A stretch of DNA of 64,000 nucleotides from Sanghuangporus weigelae (GCA_033182465.1 CP137318.1:1736001-1800000); one strand, 5' to 3'. Positions 11,084-23,882 are shown, counted from the stretch's first letter. Notes: generated by a model from the sequence alone, not told the origin. Numbers and translations: made by a program.

Positions 11084-11824
11084 ATGAACACGTCTGAATC
11101 AAAAACTGCTACGAACGGCGAACAACGCGAGCAACCTTCGGAGCGAATAGATCCAATCTGGACATCAAGCCGTTCGGCCAGGCAGATTCTGGCACTCACA
11201 GATGCTGAAAGAGTGCGTCTCGCAACTCCAGCCACATTCAATATCTGCATTTTTCTGACTGACATATATTCCTCTTCCATATACCTTACTTTAGGGCATC
11301 AACAAGCTGCTCTCACTTGCGGCGTCATCTATTGCTCTTCTGACCTTGCCTCAAACGGATCCTGCAGACAGTTCACTCCCTCAAGGCGAGGAGCGATCAG
11401 AACAGTTCGTCCTTGAAGCCAGCGAATACTTTGAACAACTTGATGTATGTTCGCTTTTGATCAATATTGCTGTCTGCGTCCGTTCATATATGCACTATAG
11501 CAAATCCAAATCGACATGCGTTCCTCACTTGCACATATCCGCCAGTCCCGCATCCCGCCTTCCGCAATTGACGCACCCCCACCAAACTTCATTCCGCAGC
11601 CTGCCGGTGTCGGCACACCTATGTCCTCTTCCACAACCGAAAACCCAGATGGAGTTGATGGTAAAAAAGAAAAGGACGTTGAAGAGGAAGACATGGCGTC
11701 AAAGAGAGGATTGCAGGAGGAACACATAAACCGAGATGCTTGGCGTGGTATCCTCGATGCACTGACGCGACTGAAGCAAGCTCGAGGACGAGAAAACGCG
11801 GACCAGATGGATACGTCAAGTTGA
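11084..11824 (+). CDS. MED11: Mediator complex subunit 11
   Basis: This small protein of the Mediator head module links transcription factors to RNA polymerase II. Exons 11084-11212, 11295-11444 and 11501-11824 give 200 aa. The recognisable core is the two helices typical of Med11: residues about 35-65, with INKLLSLAASSIALLTL, and about 75-110, with EYFEQLDQIQIDMRSSLAHI. An acidic, low-complexity insert follows, then a C-terminal stretch. The ATG at 11084 is chosen because the upstream in-frame codons are in the short divergent spacer shared with the lyase gene (164 bp between start codons). That arrangement suggests a shared bidirectional promoter. The assignment rests on pattern recognition of a poorly conserved family. 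Confidence 0.72.
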
Positions 11825-11915
11825 TCATAATAGGAATGCGTTCCAAGGAGACAGGGGTCCTTGGTTATGTGGCACACTATGTCATAATAACGGAATGCTC
11901 ATCATACACCATGTA

Positions 11916-12576
11916 TCATTCGTCTTTTCCTTCGGCCTCCAGCGATACCTCCGCAGCTTCCACAGCCAATTTCGTCTCATCGAGAGACTCGTCTCCCTTG
12001 ATGCGTTCATCATTCTCCACAGTTTCCTATTGATCAGGACATGAGCACCGTCAGAAGAAACAGAAGGATCGGTCATGCAATCGTGCAGAAAACAATCGAT
12101 CAGACATCGTACAATCAATGAGACTGACAGGAGATGAGACGTACCAGTAGGTCCCGCAATTTAGCGGTTTCATCCTTCAGCTTCCCATTTGTCAGATCCA
12201 ACGTCTTGATTGTTTCGTTTACCAAATTTCTCTGATCGTTCGTAGTTTGACCACATAGACGCGACAATGAAAGTTCGAGTTGAACTCAGTTTGCGTGTAT
12301 GGTCGAAAGAAACAAACGTCAAGAGAGCGTACCGCATTCTTTGCCTCCCAGCTATCCTCTCCCAGCGCCTTAGATTGCTCCGCCTTTGACCTCAGGTCCC
12401 CGATCTCTTTGCGATATACATTACTCTCCTTCGTCAGTCTAGCGGGGATGTCCGAACGAAAGTTACATGTTGAGTTAGTTGAGCCATCGCGCATATACAC
12501 AAGCAAGACGCCCGCACCGCTTGACTATGCCTGTCTTTATTCTGAGCGAGCGTCTGATTGCAGCTTCGTCGCTCAT
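11916..12576 (-). CDS. TBCA: Tubulin-specific chaperone A (TBCA/Rbl2)
   Basis: Cofactor A binds beta-tubulin during alpha/beta-tubulin folding in the cytosol. Exons 12518-12576, 12333-12438, 12231-12306-region start at 12145, and 11916-12026 join to 120 aa; the third exon is 12145-12231. The N-terminus carries the family pattern RIKTGIVKRLTKE, followed by an all-helical coiled-coil with the YRKEIGDL segment. The acidic C-terminus is typical. Length matches the family (about 110-120 aa). It converges tail to tail with the MED11 gene, the two stop codons being 92 bp apart. Confidence 0.88.
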
Positions 12577-14671
12577 TGAAAAGAAGGATATTGGTTGACA
12601 GAGATTCAGAGAATCGTCGGAGAGAAAGATCGACACAAACACAGTATCTGCTTAATTTGGCCCCGTCGATCTGACTTCACTCAGTACGATTACACACACA
12701 CAAAACAAAACAGGTTTCCAGACACAAAGTATTTGAATTCATTGCGAGCAGGATCTACTGAACGCAGAGTACCACAGTCCTATGTAGTAGACATCAAACC
12801 GAAAGTCCTAACCAAGAACCCAAAATCCAATCCAGTTTCAGTCTCAATCTACTGCTACAATTGGGAAGGTAGATGGGCAAGGCTCAATGAAGGAACGGGA
12901 TGAATGTGGTCCAGCGCCGCACAACGGCGGTAAAATGCATCATAACATAACTATCTACGTGACAAGGCATGAAAGGTGATTGTCCTCACTGAGAACGAAT
13001 GTAAGTGGGAGCAATAAAAAACGGTGAAGATCTTCCGTCAATAAGAGAGCTAAAAGAAAGAGAGAAGTGAATGATAACCAAGTGGAAGCCGATTCAAAGC
13101 GTAGGTACACTGTACGAAGGTACCGTATAGCGATACTCAAACGCAAGTTCAGAGACAATCAGTACCACCGGAGACAGATGGTTCGATAAACCGGGGCATG
13201 GAGCAGCACGCATCGGCCGAGGCGCACGGGCACTCGCTCACGGCGAAGAGCTGACCACAGGGGGGGCGGTGCAACTAGGCACGCGCTCAACCACGAAAGC
13301 AGCGCTAATGCTCGCTTCAACTCGACTTCGATTCAGTCGGGCCAACCAAGCATCTGTCAAGGACTCTGCAGGCAGCAGCCTGGCGAGGTGGCGGCGTGCT
13401 AAAGTGCACACTAGCGGACAGGTCAGGATCGAGTGGCATCGACGCCAGCTATCGCACATACAACGATGGACTGGCCAAAACGTCGATTACGATGAGGCGG
13501 ATGGCAGGATCAAAACAAGTACGGAAACACAGTACCACGCGCCGATCGACTGGCTACAGGCCGGAAGAAGTCAAGATGTGAGGCGCGAAAGCGGCGAAGG
13601 AGGAAGAGTGCCGAAAACAGGTGAACGAACGTTCCGGCCGGGGACTACTCTAGCCGCACCAATTTGTGAACCGTCTGCTGGTGGACGATCGTCCCGTCGC
13701 TCACAAGGAGCGACGCTGTACGAATGAACATACAGACATCACCATAGCAAGACAATCGGCACAAAACGGAATAAGAATGAGAGGTGAGACGAAAGCAAAT
13801 AGCCGGCGACAGTAACGGTCTTGAAGGGATGGTGGGTGTATAGTAGTGTATGAAGATTGCGGTGATAATCATGTCGAGGCGTAACAATATAAAAAGAATA
13901 AAAAATACATGCACAGGTATGCGAACAGGCAGAGCGTCCACAGAATGGTTCCCAGAATTGTCCGGAGAGTTGAAGGAAGGGTTGCCGTAGAGGCACGTTG
14001 TAAGGATGCAAAGACCAGTGTTTCGGTAACGCTCGCGAGATGCGAACGCAGTCGGGAGGAGAAGACGAAAGCGTGCGTAGGAGACAAGCTGACTGTATAA
14101 AAACAAGAAAGTCAACAGCGGCGGCGAGACACTTGCGTCAGCTCTCGCGAGCTGACGACCGGTGCGTCTCAAGCAAACGCGCGCTGCTCTTGCGTCGTGT
14201 CGCTGTTCCTCGCAACAAGCTCTCAGTCGGTCGTCCCAAACTCGTGCTATCCTAGTGCAGGAGTTACAAGATAGTGATGAAGACGGGCGCGGCACAGCCG
14301 CGAAGGGGGACAATCCTACGGATTAAAGTGCGTCACAGAAGCACTACCGTGTATCGTAGACGGGTTGCGAAGCTCGTAACAGAACATGAGATTGATGCGA
14401 TAGATGCAGAAATGCGTGAGAGAAAATGCCGATGAATGAGGAAAGATAATGCGTAAAAACAATAAAAAAACGAAGCAGTCGGTCGTAGAAAGCCGTGCAT
14501 TCCGGGCAGGCATCATGATTCGTTTGCAATTCATACTGACGGATTCAGGTAACGGGGATCCCTGGTCGTCATAAGACAAGGGAGATGCACCGAGCAAAGG
14601 CTGAAAACTCGGTCCTTTTACGTCTGGCCTGTCCAGGAAGAGCAGACCAGCCTTCCGTGCGAGAAACATGC
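12577..14671. other. Long intergenic region
   Basis: No supported exon lies in these 2.1 kb. Part is probably the 5' region of the TBCA gene, and the right part the 3' UTR of the bHLH gene. A short CA/AAC-rich run lies near 12693-12711. A 222-codon minus-strand frame (13645-14313) is present but lacks gene-like features. Confidence 0.5.
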
Positions 14672-15811
14672 TCAGAAGGCGGCCTGTTGCTGCGCTGCGG
14701 CGAGGACTGCCCCATGGCGCTCAGCAGTGCTGAGCATGAGAGCCTCGTTGAGCCTGGCGTAGAAATTAGTTATCAAGAACTATTGCTTATACACACGGAA
14801 GTAACTTACGACCGCAGACGCTGCGTCTCCATCTCAGCCTGGTTAAGCCTCGTTTGGAGCTGTTGTTGAGTCATCTCAAGGTACTTGATGTGAGTTGTCG
14901 CTAAATTGGGAAAGATCGTCTGTCAGGATGTGCAATCGACAAATATGGGAAAACATGTGGAGATCGACGTACCTCGATCCAGAAGTGATACTTTGCTTGA
15001 CTTCTGGTTCGACACCGGGAGCACATCCTTGAGTCTGCGGTAGCCATCGCGCAGTTCGTCACGACGACGCTGCTCAGACTCAATTCGCTGGCGGCGAATC
15101 TCCTCACGGCGCTGATCAGAGTTCACAGCAGTCGAAACAGGTGTGAATTCCTCCTCGTCATCATCGCTTGCGTAATCATCCTTGCTCGCGCGGCGTTTGC
15201 GCTCGGGCCGCGCGGGACGCACACCAATCGGGTTGAATCGGTGTTGACCGCGTGTCGTCGACGGAAGACTGCCGTTGATAGAGCCAGGCGAGCTGGTGCT
15301 GTTGATGGAGTTTGATCGGGTCTTGCGTGTCAAGACCGCGTTTGAGGAGGGCATGCTGTCCGAGGACAGCTCACCATTGCTCAAGTGCGTCAACGCAGGC
15401 GGGCAGATACTGTCCGGTGGCGTGAAGGGGCGCGCCGGTGATCCGGTGGTGAAGGAAGCCGGAGACGAGTAGGCGTAATCGGGAATGCCACCTGCGATGT
15501 TGAGCGAATCGAAGGATATACGTGGGGAACCAGCACCCGGAACTAAAAAAATCGCAAGGAATGGAAGACAAGCATGAGCAAACACCATCACCGGAAGCAA
15601 ATTTTACCAGACAGGCAGTGATCGATCACCGACACTTACGGGGGACGTTTGCGACGTTAAAGGGTGAGTGAGGGAATTGGAGGTAGTCAAAGCTCTGGTA
15701 AGCGTCGACGTAAGGGAAGGGCGGGGTAGAGGAAACGGCATCCATGGCAAAGGAGGGCGACTTTGGACGATCGAGGTGGTCAAAGTGCTGCGATTCAATG
15801 TGGGTAACCAT
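14672..15811 (-). CDS. bHLH transcription factor 1
   Basis: Exons 15640-15811, 14973-15542, 14810-14900 and 14672-14753 give 304 aa. A Pro/Ser-rich N-terminal half (about 1-170) precedes an acidic patch, then a basic helix-loop-helix domain: basic part RRQRIESEQRRRDELRDGY, loop PVSNQKSSKVSLLDRA, and a second helix that runs into a short leucine-zipper-like coil (QQLQTRLNQAEMETQRLR). Glu in the basic region fits E-box recognition. The start is the first ATG in the frame (15811); another Met 22 codons in is possible. A TATA-like sequence on the minus strand near 16000 could drive it. It is closely related to the gene at 22246-23418, with one intron at the same codon and phase. Target genes are unknown. 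Confidence 0.9.
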
Positions 15812-16966
15812 TGGAATGTCGGTGAGTGTGGAGTGTGAGATGACTGTCAACAACAAAAGGCTTTGTAGGCAAATGCAGGCGAAGGAGTCGTCAGTAAGAA
15901 AAAAAGAAGAGAAACAAAAGAGAAAAAACGTGGGTGCAGGGGAAGGAGACAGGAGGGAGAGTAGAGTTGGGGAGAGAGGAGAGGAGATCTGTCGGAGTTA
16001 TATAGGGTCCTAAAGAAGACGATAATAAGGGGTTATTCAGTCCGTATCCTATTCCGGATTACGGCTACGACTAAGACTGCGCCCCGCTGATAGGATAGGG
16101 CCTTACCAACTTACTATCTCTCGTATTACGCTCCTTTCCTTCTTTCTCCTTCGCTCCCAGTCACATCATCTACGAATTCATACCTGGATTCATCCCAGCA
16201 ACTCACATTAACCCGTTCATCCCGTTGGTCATTTTGCTTCCGTCTCTTTCTCCCTTACTCCACCTCGCTAGCCACAGTACTAGTCACATCCTGGGCCCTC
16301 TTGTCCGTTCAACCCCTCGCCCCGATATCCGGAATCGCTATCTGTCCATGATCCGTCACAAGTTCATAATTTACCCGCTCTTGCCCATTTCAGGCCAGGT
16401 TCTTTCCTACGCTCAGGCCAAATCAGTCACATCCTCTGCCTCGAGGCAAAGAATCCCCTTTTCATTTCCAAGTCTTTCCCACTCTCTCTCATCAAACTCT
16501 CTTCCCCCATCACCTCCTTCTCCCTAGATTCAGTATCTGCGCGCGCTCGCAAACTCCGTCTCTTCGCATTCCCCGAGATGCCCAAAAGAAGGAATCTCGT
16601 ATCGTGATAAGAATGACCAACACTGTCTTTCAATACAGTTCGAACACAAACAAGAATATCAGGAGGAATTGGAAGTTAAATACAAGTTCATAAGTCATTA
16701 ACCCAAGCGCCATGAGTTTCGTAACAGTCGTTAGATCGTATCGCCACCGTAGTCCGTGTATGACTCGTAATCTGTCCATATCACTCGCACAATCACCCTC
16801 AACTTCGTCCGAGCAGAAAGGGTATCCATCCAAATCCGTTGCCATCGACAGATCAATGCACTTCTTACCGTGCTGCGTGTCTAGCACTGCCTTGCTCGAC
16901 ATGCCGAGCCCTGTGTCAACTTACGAGTTGTAGTACCCTATAACCGAAGTCCAACGTTAATCGATC
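15812..16966. other. Intergenic: bHLH 1 promoter and 3' region of the membrane-protein gene
   Basis: The left half is G/A-rich on the plus strand (C/T-rich for the leftward bHLH gene) and has a TATATAA-like box near 16000. The right half is T/C-rich with no convincing exon. Confidence 0.5.
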
Positions 16967-18360
16967 TCATGGCCGATCTGCCGGACATGAGAGAACAGAA
17001 CCGCCGATGTAGACAGAGAACTTTTTCCCAAGTTCTCTTTCTATCCCAAACGGTCTGAAGAACTCACCTCCATAGTACGGGCCTTTCATTTCCCGGTAGT
17101 GTTCCAGCCGTTTCGAGAATCTCCAGTTCAAAAAGAGCATGTATATCTTTGTGCGCGATGGCAACAAAGAAAACAATGAGCACACCGGTGGATCATGCTA
17201 TGGGAGTAGACATACCTGAAAACCAATGTCCACGAGCAAGCTGACGATAAAAGCCGAGTACAAGCTGGAAAAGCCAGTGGCACAAAATCCGCCGGGCATG
17301 GACTTCCCGTTGTCAAAGCCATCAGCCGCAGATTCGGTCCAAAGTTGACCTCCGTTATTACATTCCCAGGTAATCTTGTCCTTCCTAAACATAAAGAGAA
17401 GCCGAGAAGTCAGTTGGGCGAGCAGGAATTTAATATCGGACGAGAAAATCGATATGACACTTCCGGCAGTGCCAAACCGGGAAAAAACCAATCATAGCGC
17501 CGAAAAGAAGTACAATAAAACGGAGCTCTTCTTGCTTACCCTCGCTGAAGCTCCACAATCATGATAATCGCTCGGACGGCACAAATGACTAGAATGAACG
17601 GCCAAATAAATTTGCATACTCGGGTCCAGATGTAAGATCTCTGAAGAAGTGATAGATGAGAAGGTCAATAGGCACTCTAAACTTGATTCCGGAACAAAAG
17701 GGAGACAAAATAAAGAAAGGCGAGGCTTTGGAGGTGAACTATTCCGCGATTCCGGAATCCTGACGTGATCTCAAAAATATGCGAACACTACTTACGTTTG
17801 AAAGCGCGAGGATGTTTATTACCGCGGCAGACGCAACGCCAAGCGCGATACCTCCGTAGATCTGCCTTGAGGACAAGATGGCAACGGCGCCAAACAAATT
17901 AGCTCTCGATCAAAACACAGGATATGATCCATGGGTGGAATATACATGGACACATAAGAGTTTCTTACATACCATTCAGGAAAGACGAAGAACAGATACT
18001 GTCCGTACATGAGGAGGAAAATACCTCCTGCAATGCTGTACAGCTAGTAGAAAGCGAGAATTTACATAATTCAATTTCACTGGTGATGAGTATGTGATAC
18101 TTACAGAAATGACGACGGCCCAAGCTATCGCTCCGTGGCGCTGAAAACGTCACCAATTCAGAGGTGCCGGGTAACTCATTAGCTTCAAATTTACTCCGTT
18201 GAAGATGGGCAGTCGGGAAAGAGTGATGGTCCATGATTACAAACGGGCATACCAATGGCAATACCAATAGACAATTGTCACACCTAGAATACCATCGGTA
18301 AGATTTATCCGTGGACAACGTCCTAGTGAAATGAGGCCTGAGCTTAGACGCTTACCACAT
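16967..18360 (-). CDS. Four-span membrane protein, basidiomycete family of unknown role
   Basis: Nine exons join to exactly 190 aa: 18356-18360, 18253-18283, 18105-18140, 17973-18043, 17796-17865, 17540-17640, 17216-17384, 17068-17146, 16967-16977. The protein begins MWCDNCLLVLPLRHGAIAW and has four hydrophobic spans (about 15-38, 50-70, 82-100, 140-162). A Cys-containing lumenal or extracellular loop lies between spans 3 and 4 (CNNGGQLW ... FCATGF), and the tail reads KRLEHYREMKGPYYG. I do not recognise a named function. It recalls small tetraspan proteins of agarics. Notable are the 5-nt first coding exon (ATGTG) and the 11-nt last one. They rest on reading-frame continuity and a total divisible by three, so transcript data should confirm them. 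Confidence 0.75.
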
Positions 18361-21300
18361 GATATCAAAATCTAGAAGAGGGTTCAGGGGATCCCAGCTT
18401 GTTTGGATTTTAATCACAGACACGGCGGCACAGCACAGGCTTGTATGTATGATCGAGTTGGTCCAGAAAAGAAGGAATGATAAGCTTCAAATGGAAAAAG
18501 GTATAGGTCTGTATGGGGGTATGTGCGTCCTCGATGCGTATAAAATCTGGAAAAGTAGACCTTGTACGTCGTGGACGAGTGAGAGCTCGATGAGCCCCTA
18601 TAGTGAACTGAACTGGAAGCAGATTCCATGTCCATGTGAAGTCATTGATCGGCAATTTCCCAGGCTAAATATATACAAACTCTGACCAAATACAAACACA
18701 CAGACGGTAACAAGTACCCACGAACGCTCTGAGTGATCTCTATTTCAGAGAGGAAGTGCTATAGATGCTCCGCAAAATACTGAAGGATCTTCATCTTGGC
18801 CTTTCATCGGAACTACAATAGGATCGTCAGGATGTTTTCATTTCATTTCGGACCATTCTGTCGCCTGCTCCTGTATTAGGACTCTCGTTCACGCTCTACA
18901 CCCAGCGCCGTACCTGCTGAACGGTCTCTTTCTTTTCACAATATTAATCCATGTGTCTCTCAACCTTAATTTGCCGGTCCTAGATCTTTTTTTTATCGAA
19001 CAAGAATAACGATTCCAAAAGGGACCATTTAACCTCCTTTCCGGTGGGGCATTCGCTATCTTTGTGTAACTTGGACCGACGAGCCAACAACAAATTTCCC
19101 AAGTAAGTCTTCTTAATACCATTGTTAATTGATACCCCTGATATGAAATTATGAATGTACTAGTGCTGGGAAAACTTTTGTCTGTAGTCGGTTTTACTCT
19201 TGCCCTGATCATTGGACTGCTCGGTATGGCGGGGACAAATCGGTCTGATTAACTTAAATGCTTTGAGCAATGTGCGTCTCGTGAGCATTGCATGCTTGAG
19301 CTGCATGGCCATAGGCACGTTAATCCTCCTTGACAAACAGGACATTCATAGTCTCGTCTCGTTGCTGTGTAGAAGTGAGGCAACAGCACGGAGCTATTGA
19401 CTCGGATCAGCTGCCTCAGCGTGTTGTGCGAGTAACAAGGATTCTTGGGTTTCCACTGGGGCCAACTGTTGGAGGAACTTGCCTCGTTTTCATTCTATTC
19501 GGATGTTCGACTCCTCGGAATGTGATTCTAAAGTTCCGCGAAGACCCAAGGAACCGTAAGCAACAAATCGGCCTACTACCTTACCACGAAGACGATCAGA
19601 GTGATCTAGTCGAATCTTGCTTCCACTTTATGCGCATTCAGTTCTCAGTCCGCCACCGGATGAAATGGCCTTGACGAACGGCACATAGCACATTACGTCT
19701 AGATCCGGAAGATTCTTCAGACGACGGACGCAACTTGAAAATGCTTCATGATCTCAGGTAAAAGACGGGGTTGCAGTAACTATCGCGGCACACGGCGAAC
19801 CGAATTCGCAAACCTAGGAATCCTGCGGTCATTTGTCATGATAACGTGTCTCTGTCCGAAGACTCTCCGTAGTCTTCAAGTTTTCTGGCCTGTCACTGCT
19901 CATTGGTCGACCCCGAGACTGATTTGAAAAGATTCAGTGCTGGCAGATGAAGAACGGAGTTATCAGGACTTTCTCCTCTGTCTTTCTGTCTTTCGGAGCT
20001 TGAATCAGATAAGCCAGAGCTTGAGCTGGCTTCAGACTATGTTCTACCGTTTCTGCGAGCACTTCTACGGATAAGCGAAGTGTCAGTTTGACCGCGGTAC
20101 TTCATGATGAGAATTCATCGCCCTATCGCCATGGGATCAACTATACCTTAGATGGTTCAATTCTTTCCTGTGTTAATTCTGTGAAGGGAAGGGAGTACCC
20201 GGTTGTGATCAACGGAACTAACACTCTTTTGTCATCTGGTCATTTGAGGTCGTTTAGGCACTTCATTTTGGAAGTACCTACGGGTAAGTCACGGTTCATC
20301 AACTCTTCTCCGCTATTTCGTGGGTAACTGTCCAGCTTCTTTAGGTCCTTCTAGTAGCCCTTTGGCTGGTCACCTTTGATGCCGCTGTCATTCTAAGGAG
20401 TACCGGAGCCTAGAAACTGTATCCAGCCATGGACTCCAAGCCGGGCTTCTGCCCGGTCCGCTGTATCTGGTATTTTTCTCCTGCCCAGCCTGTTGACTTT
20501 CCCTTCATCACACTATAAGCGTATTTTTAAAAAGCTAAAACCGCATCCGCATCCTTCCACCTTTTTGCCGCCGATTCGAGGCCGAGGAAATTAATTCTCG
20601 ATGTAAATGCTAGTATTCGTCGTGCTTCGATGCTCACAACACGATCAACAACACTGGTAGCGTTATGACACGAGGCATTCGAAGACGCTCTCCTCAATTA
20701 GTCGCTCCGTATGTCAATTCCTTCCCAAGGCTGATTTGACAGGGCAAATCTTCTGAGTACCTGAGCTAAGTTCGCAGGGCACAACCGGCAACACCTGATC
20801 TTCATTGCCTGCGGTATCTTCAGTATGTATTATTATCACCGGACCCAGCTCATGAACAATCCGGTTTAATGCAGGTCACGAGGGCATTGTAAACTAACTT
20901 TGGAACTGCCCTCAAACACTTACTTCAAGGAGGCGCACTGGTGCCGTTTATACTTTCACTCGAGTTCTTCTGTCTGAAACTCTTCCCAGAACCGTAAACT
21001 AAGATAGATGGATGTGATTGAGCTAGTTTCCTTCCAAGCCAGTGGTGGTGACTCTGTTACGGAGGGGAAGAGACATACTTACGTACGAAACCGCATTTGT
21101 TCTTGCTAACGTAAGCTTTGCCAGCCAGCCAGCAGCAATATTTCCTTGCTCTAAACGACCTTGGTGGCGTTTATCAGTCGAAGTGCCTTACAGCTCGCAC
21201 CAAAATATCTGAAGACATCAACCAAAACCCTGTGACTGAACATACTTCTTTTATTTGTCGTGTTCCGTACTCATCGAAATCCCAGGCTCAAATTTGAATA

Positions 21301-22245
21301 CACTCCCAGAATACTTGCAATCAGACAAGACCGGATCGATGAAATCGATGGAATACGATAATGTTTTGCTACCGGAACCCTATGTAGCTACATGATTTAT
21401 TTATTTACAGTGTTCATTGTAATGCCTGCAAGTATACTCTTCTTACTGAAGATTTCATCATTACACAAGCGACCTTGAAGGCCAAAGATGAAAAGAGAAG
21501 CTGAGCTGAGCCACCTGCAAAACATGATCCCCTTCATCTTCCATGCATGCACGAGGGAAACTAAATTCTCCTTCAGACTCCGCCCATTTCAATCGGAGAC
21601 TGTAATGTTCCCGAACCGCTTTTTTGTAATTAACCGCATCTAAAAACGAGTGTGCGTCGGCGTTGGCGTCAGCGTCATCAGTAGTCGTCAGTCGTTTCAG
21701 GTTCTGTGCGAAGTCGGATTCAACTTGTTGGCTAAGGGGAATGCATAGGGATACAGCAATGTCTGGCCTGAAACAGTCCTTGCGGAAATTGTTGCACAAG
21801 GACACATGGACTGCGTTGGAATCAAAAGGTGATAGGCGAGAAGAAAAGTTCGCGATTTGCGGTTCGTTCGGCGGCTTGTTTGGTGAAAGAACATGTAGTC
21901 TAAGAGGTTGATATGGTTCCAGTAAGGCCGTCGAAGCCCACATATGCTACCTTCCAAGTACCAAGCAGCACCGGAGGTCCTCGTTCCAGGGAGACCAGCC
22001 TGCAACGTCCAGTTGTAGGTCCTGAAAGGCGAGCGAAGGAATAAGGAGTAATTGAGCGTTTGAGGTGCCGCAAATAAAGATGCTGCAACAGACCGCAAAA
22101 ACGACAAAACAGGTAGGGCGACATCGAAAAAGGTATGAAAACGAGGGAAAAGTCATACAACAACAAGAGGCGTAGGCAGAATGAAACGCATAAATATGAG
22201 AAAAAAGACAATTGTTTCTGTTAGCCTTCAAAGCAGTCTCTTCAG
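18361..22245. other. 3.9-kb gene-poor region
   Basis: I see no convincing multi-exon gene. Small frames occur, such as a 33-codon hydrophobic frame at 19151-19252 and a 79-codon frame at 20088-20327, but none has family features. The right end probably includes the 3' UTR of bHLH gene 2. The 160-codon minus-strand frame at 21461-21943 is listed separately. Confidence 0.45.
21461..21943 (-). CDS. Uncertain 160-codon reading frame
   Basis: This single open frame is longer than its neighbours in the gene-poor stretch. The translation has no transmembrane segment or motif I recognise. It lies 300 bp downstream of bHLH gene 2 on the same strand, so it could be part of that gene's 3' UTR or chance. 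Low confidence as a real gene. Confidence 0.2.
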   Translation of the reverse strand: MWASTALLEPYQPLRLHVLSPNKPPNEPQIANFSSRLSPFDSNAVHVSLCNNFRKDCFRPDIAVSLCIPLSQQVESDFAQNLKRLTTTDDADANADAHSFLDAVNYKKAVREHYSLRLKWAESEGEFSFPRACMEDEGDHVLQVAQLSFSFHLWPSRSLV

Positions 22246-23418
22246 CTAGAACGCATCATCGGACCCATCTGATTCCTCGCGAGGAGGTTCGCTAGTCACG
22301 GCGACGAGACTATGAGAGGGCTGCGATTGGAGTTGGACAGCACCTTCAGGAGGTGGTGACAACGGACGCTCCATGCTGTGCACCATCGTCTGGCCCACGA
22401 CGTTTGTAGAGGCTTCTGGCGTACTACCGACACTAAGCGAGATTTTTTCATTAAGAGACCGGAGCCTCTGTACTTCACTCTCCAGGGCAGCGAGGCGCGT
22501 CTGCATCTGCCGTGTTGTCTTATCCAATTGGATTATGTAGTTCGTCGCTAAGAAAAGGTACATAAGTCTCTACGCCGCTGAACGGATTTACTGTTCTAAT
22601 GGACCTACCGCGTTCGAGCAGTGAAACTTTGCTGCTCTTTTGATTTGAAACAGGGAGAACATCCTTCAGTCTAGCGTAGCCATCACGGAGCTCATCCCTT
22701 CGCCTTTGTTCGGCTTCAATGCGCTGACGCCTCGTTGCTTCCTTCCTGGTATGTGCAATTTCTTGTACAACAGACATCATATTGTGGTGCTCGTCAGAAT
22801 CGGAATCGATGGAACGACCTCGACGTCGACCGGAAGAAGAATTAGACGGAGATGGCGTCGGATTATAGCGCAAAGTATTTCTATGGACAAGACTTCCGCC
22901 GCGAGAAGAAGCGGGAGAGGTAGTACCGCTGGAGTTTCTAGAGTGGTAGATGCCGTCGGCGGATGTATCCGAGCCTGAAACTGGAGGGGACAACGGGTCG
23001 TAGCCCGGCGACTGAGGAGGGGGAGGAGTTGCGTTCAGCGGTAGATTTAGGTTGGGGGGCGAAGACGGAGGATAGGCAGGGTTAGGGTACGGCTGGTTGG
23101 GCATGAGGCCCATGTTGCGGAATTGGAAAGCCTGCTGCAGCTCACCAGCCGACATTTGGCCTAGAGAACAAAGTACGATGTAAGATGAGGAAGGGCAGGC
23201 GGAATACATGAGGATATGGGAAACCCACGAGGCTGGTGTGCGTTTGGCACGACGTTATAATCATGCATCGGTTGAGCAAAGGTCATGGTCGCGTAGGTAG
23301 TAGGATCGGCAGCTTCCTGAGGATAAAAGGCATAGGGAGCCTGAGCAAGGGCAGGGTCATGCTGCATTTCGAGGTGTTGCTGTTCTTGAGGATGTTGCTG
23401 ATGACGAGGCAGTTCCAT
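22246..23418 (-). CDS. bHLH transcription factor 2 (paralogue of factor 1)
   Basis: Exons 23229-23418, 22609-23160 and 22246-22547 give 347 aa. The first 65 residues are Gln/His/Ala-rich and are followed by a long Pro/Ser/Asn-rich region. The bHLH domain reads RRQRIEAEQRRRDELRDGY then PVSNQKSSKVSLLERA, with a coil carrying heptad leucines (TRLAALESEVQRLRSLNEKI). The tail is Ser/Pro-rich and acidic. The intron after LLER falls at the same codon and phase as in factor 1. Factor 1 has one more intron later, at the codon after RLR, where this gene reads straight through. The ATG at 23418 is the first in an otherwise open frame. An AG/CT microsatellite lies about 150 bp upstream. Confidence 0.9.
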
Positions 23419-23566
23419 TGCTTGAATGCGGGCGGAGATAGCTTGGGGGGACTGAACAGAAGGACGAAGATGGGTGTATGCGTTGCTTAGTGCACTATCG
23501 TTGTCGCCGTCGTTGATCGTGACAAGTCGTGGTAGTCGTCGTCGAACGTCGTGAAAGGAGGGGGGA

Positions 23567-23587
23567 AGAGAGAGAGAGAGAGAGAGA
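23567..23587. repeat. AG dinucleotide microsatellite
   Basis: About ten AG units sit upstream of bHLH gene 2. On the gene's strand this is a CT tract, a common core-promoter or 5' UTR feature in fungi. Confidence 0.8.
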
Positions 23588-23882
23588 AAGCCCTAGGGTC
23601 GGGGATGCAGGGAGATCCCCTCAAAGTGAACAACACGAGGCAGGAGGACCAGACACGCCTCACTTTTGTTAGTATTTGTTTGGCTTCATTTATTATTTGC
23701 CATACTTGTTTACTTTACGTAACATTTATGCATCTGAACACAGCCACATGTAGCTCTCATCTCATCTCATCATAACTTCCATTTCCTTTCCTTCAGTGTA
23801 CAAATAAATATCTGATTATTTCTTACACGTGTCCGGTTCCAATTTCAATTCCTCCTCTGGCCGTCCAGACAGCTGTTTACGT

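Noticed and set aside
12595-12903. 102-codon plus-strand frame
   Set aside because: Composition is not protein-like, and it lies in the promoter side of the TBCA gene.
13645-14313. 222-codon minus-strand frame
   Set aside because: Its translation is Leu/Ser/Cys/Arg-rich with no domain, opposite-strand frames overlap it, and it fits the 3' region of the bHLH gene.
19151-19252. 33-codon hydrophobic frame
   Set aside because: It could be a membrane exon, but I could not join it in frame to any flanking exon.
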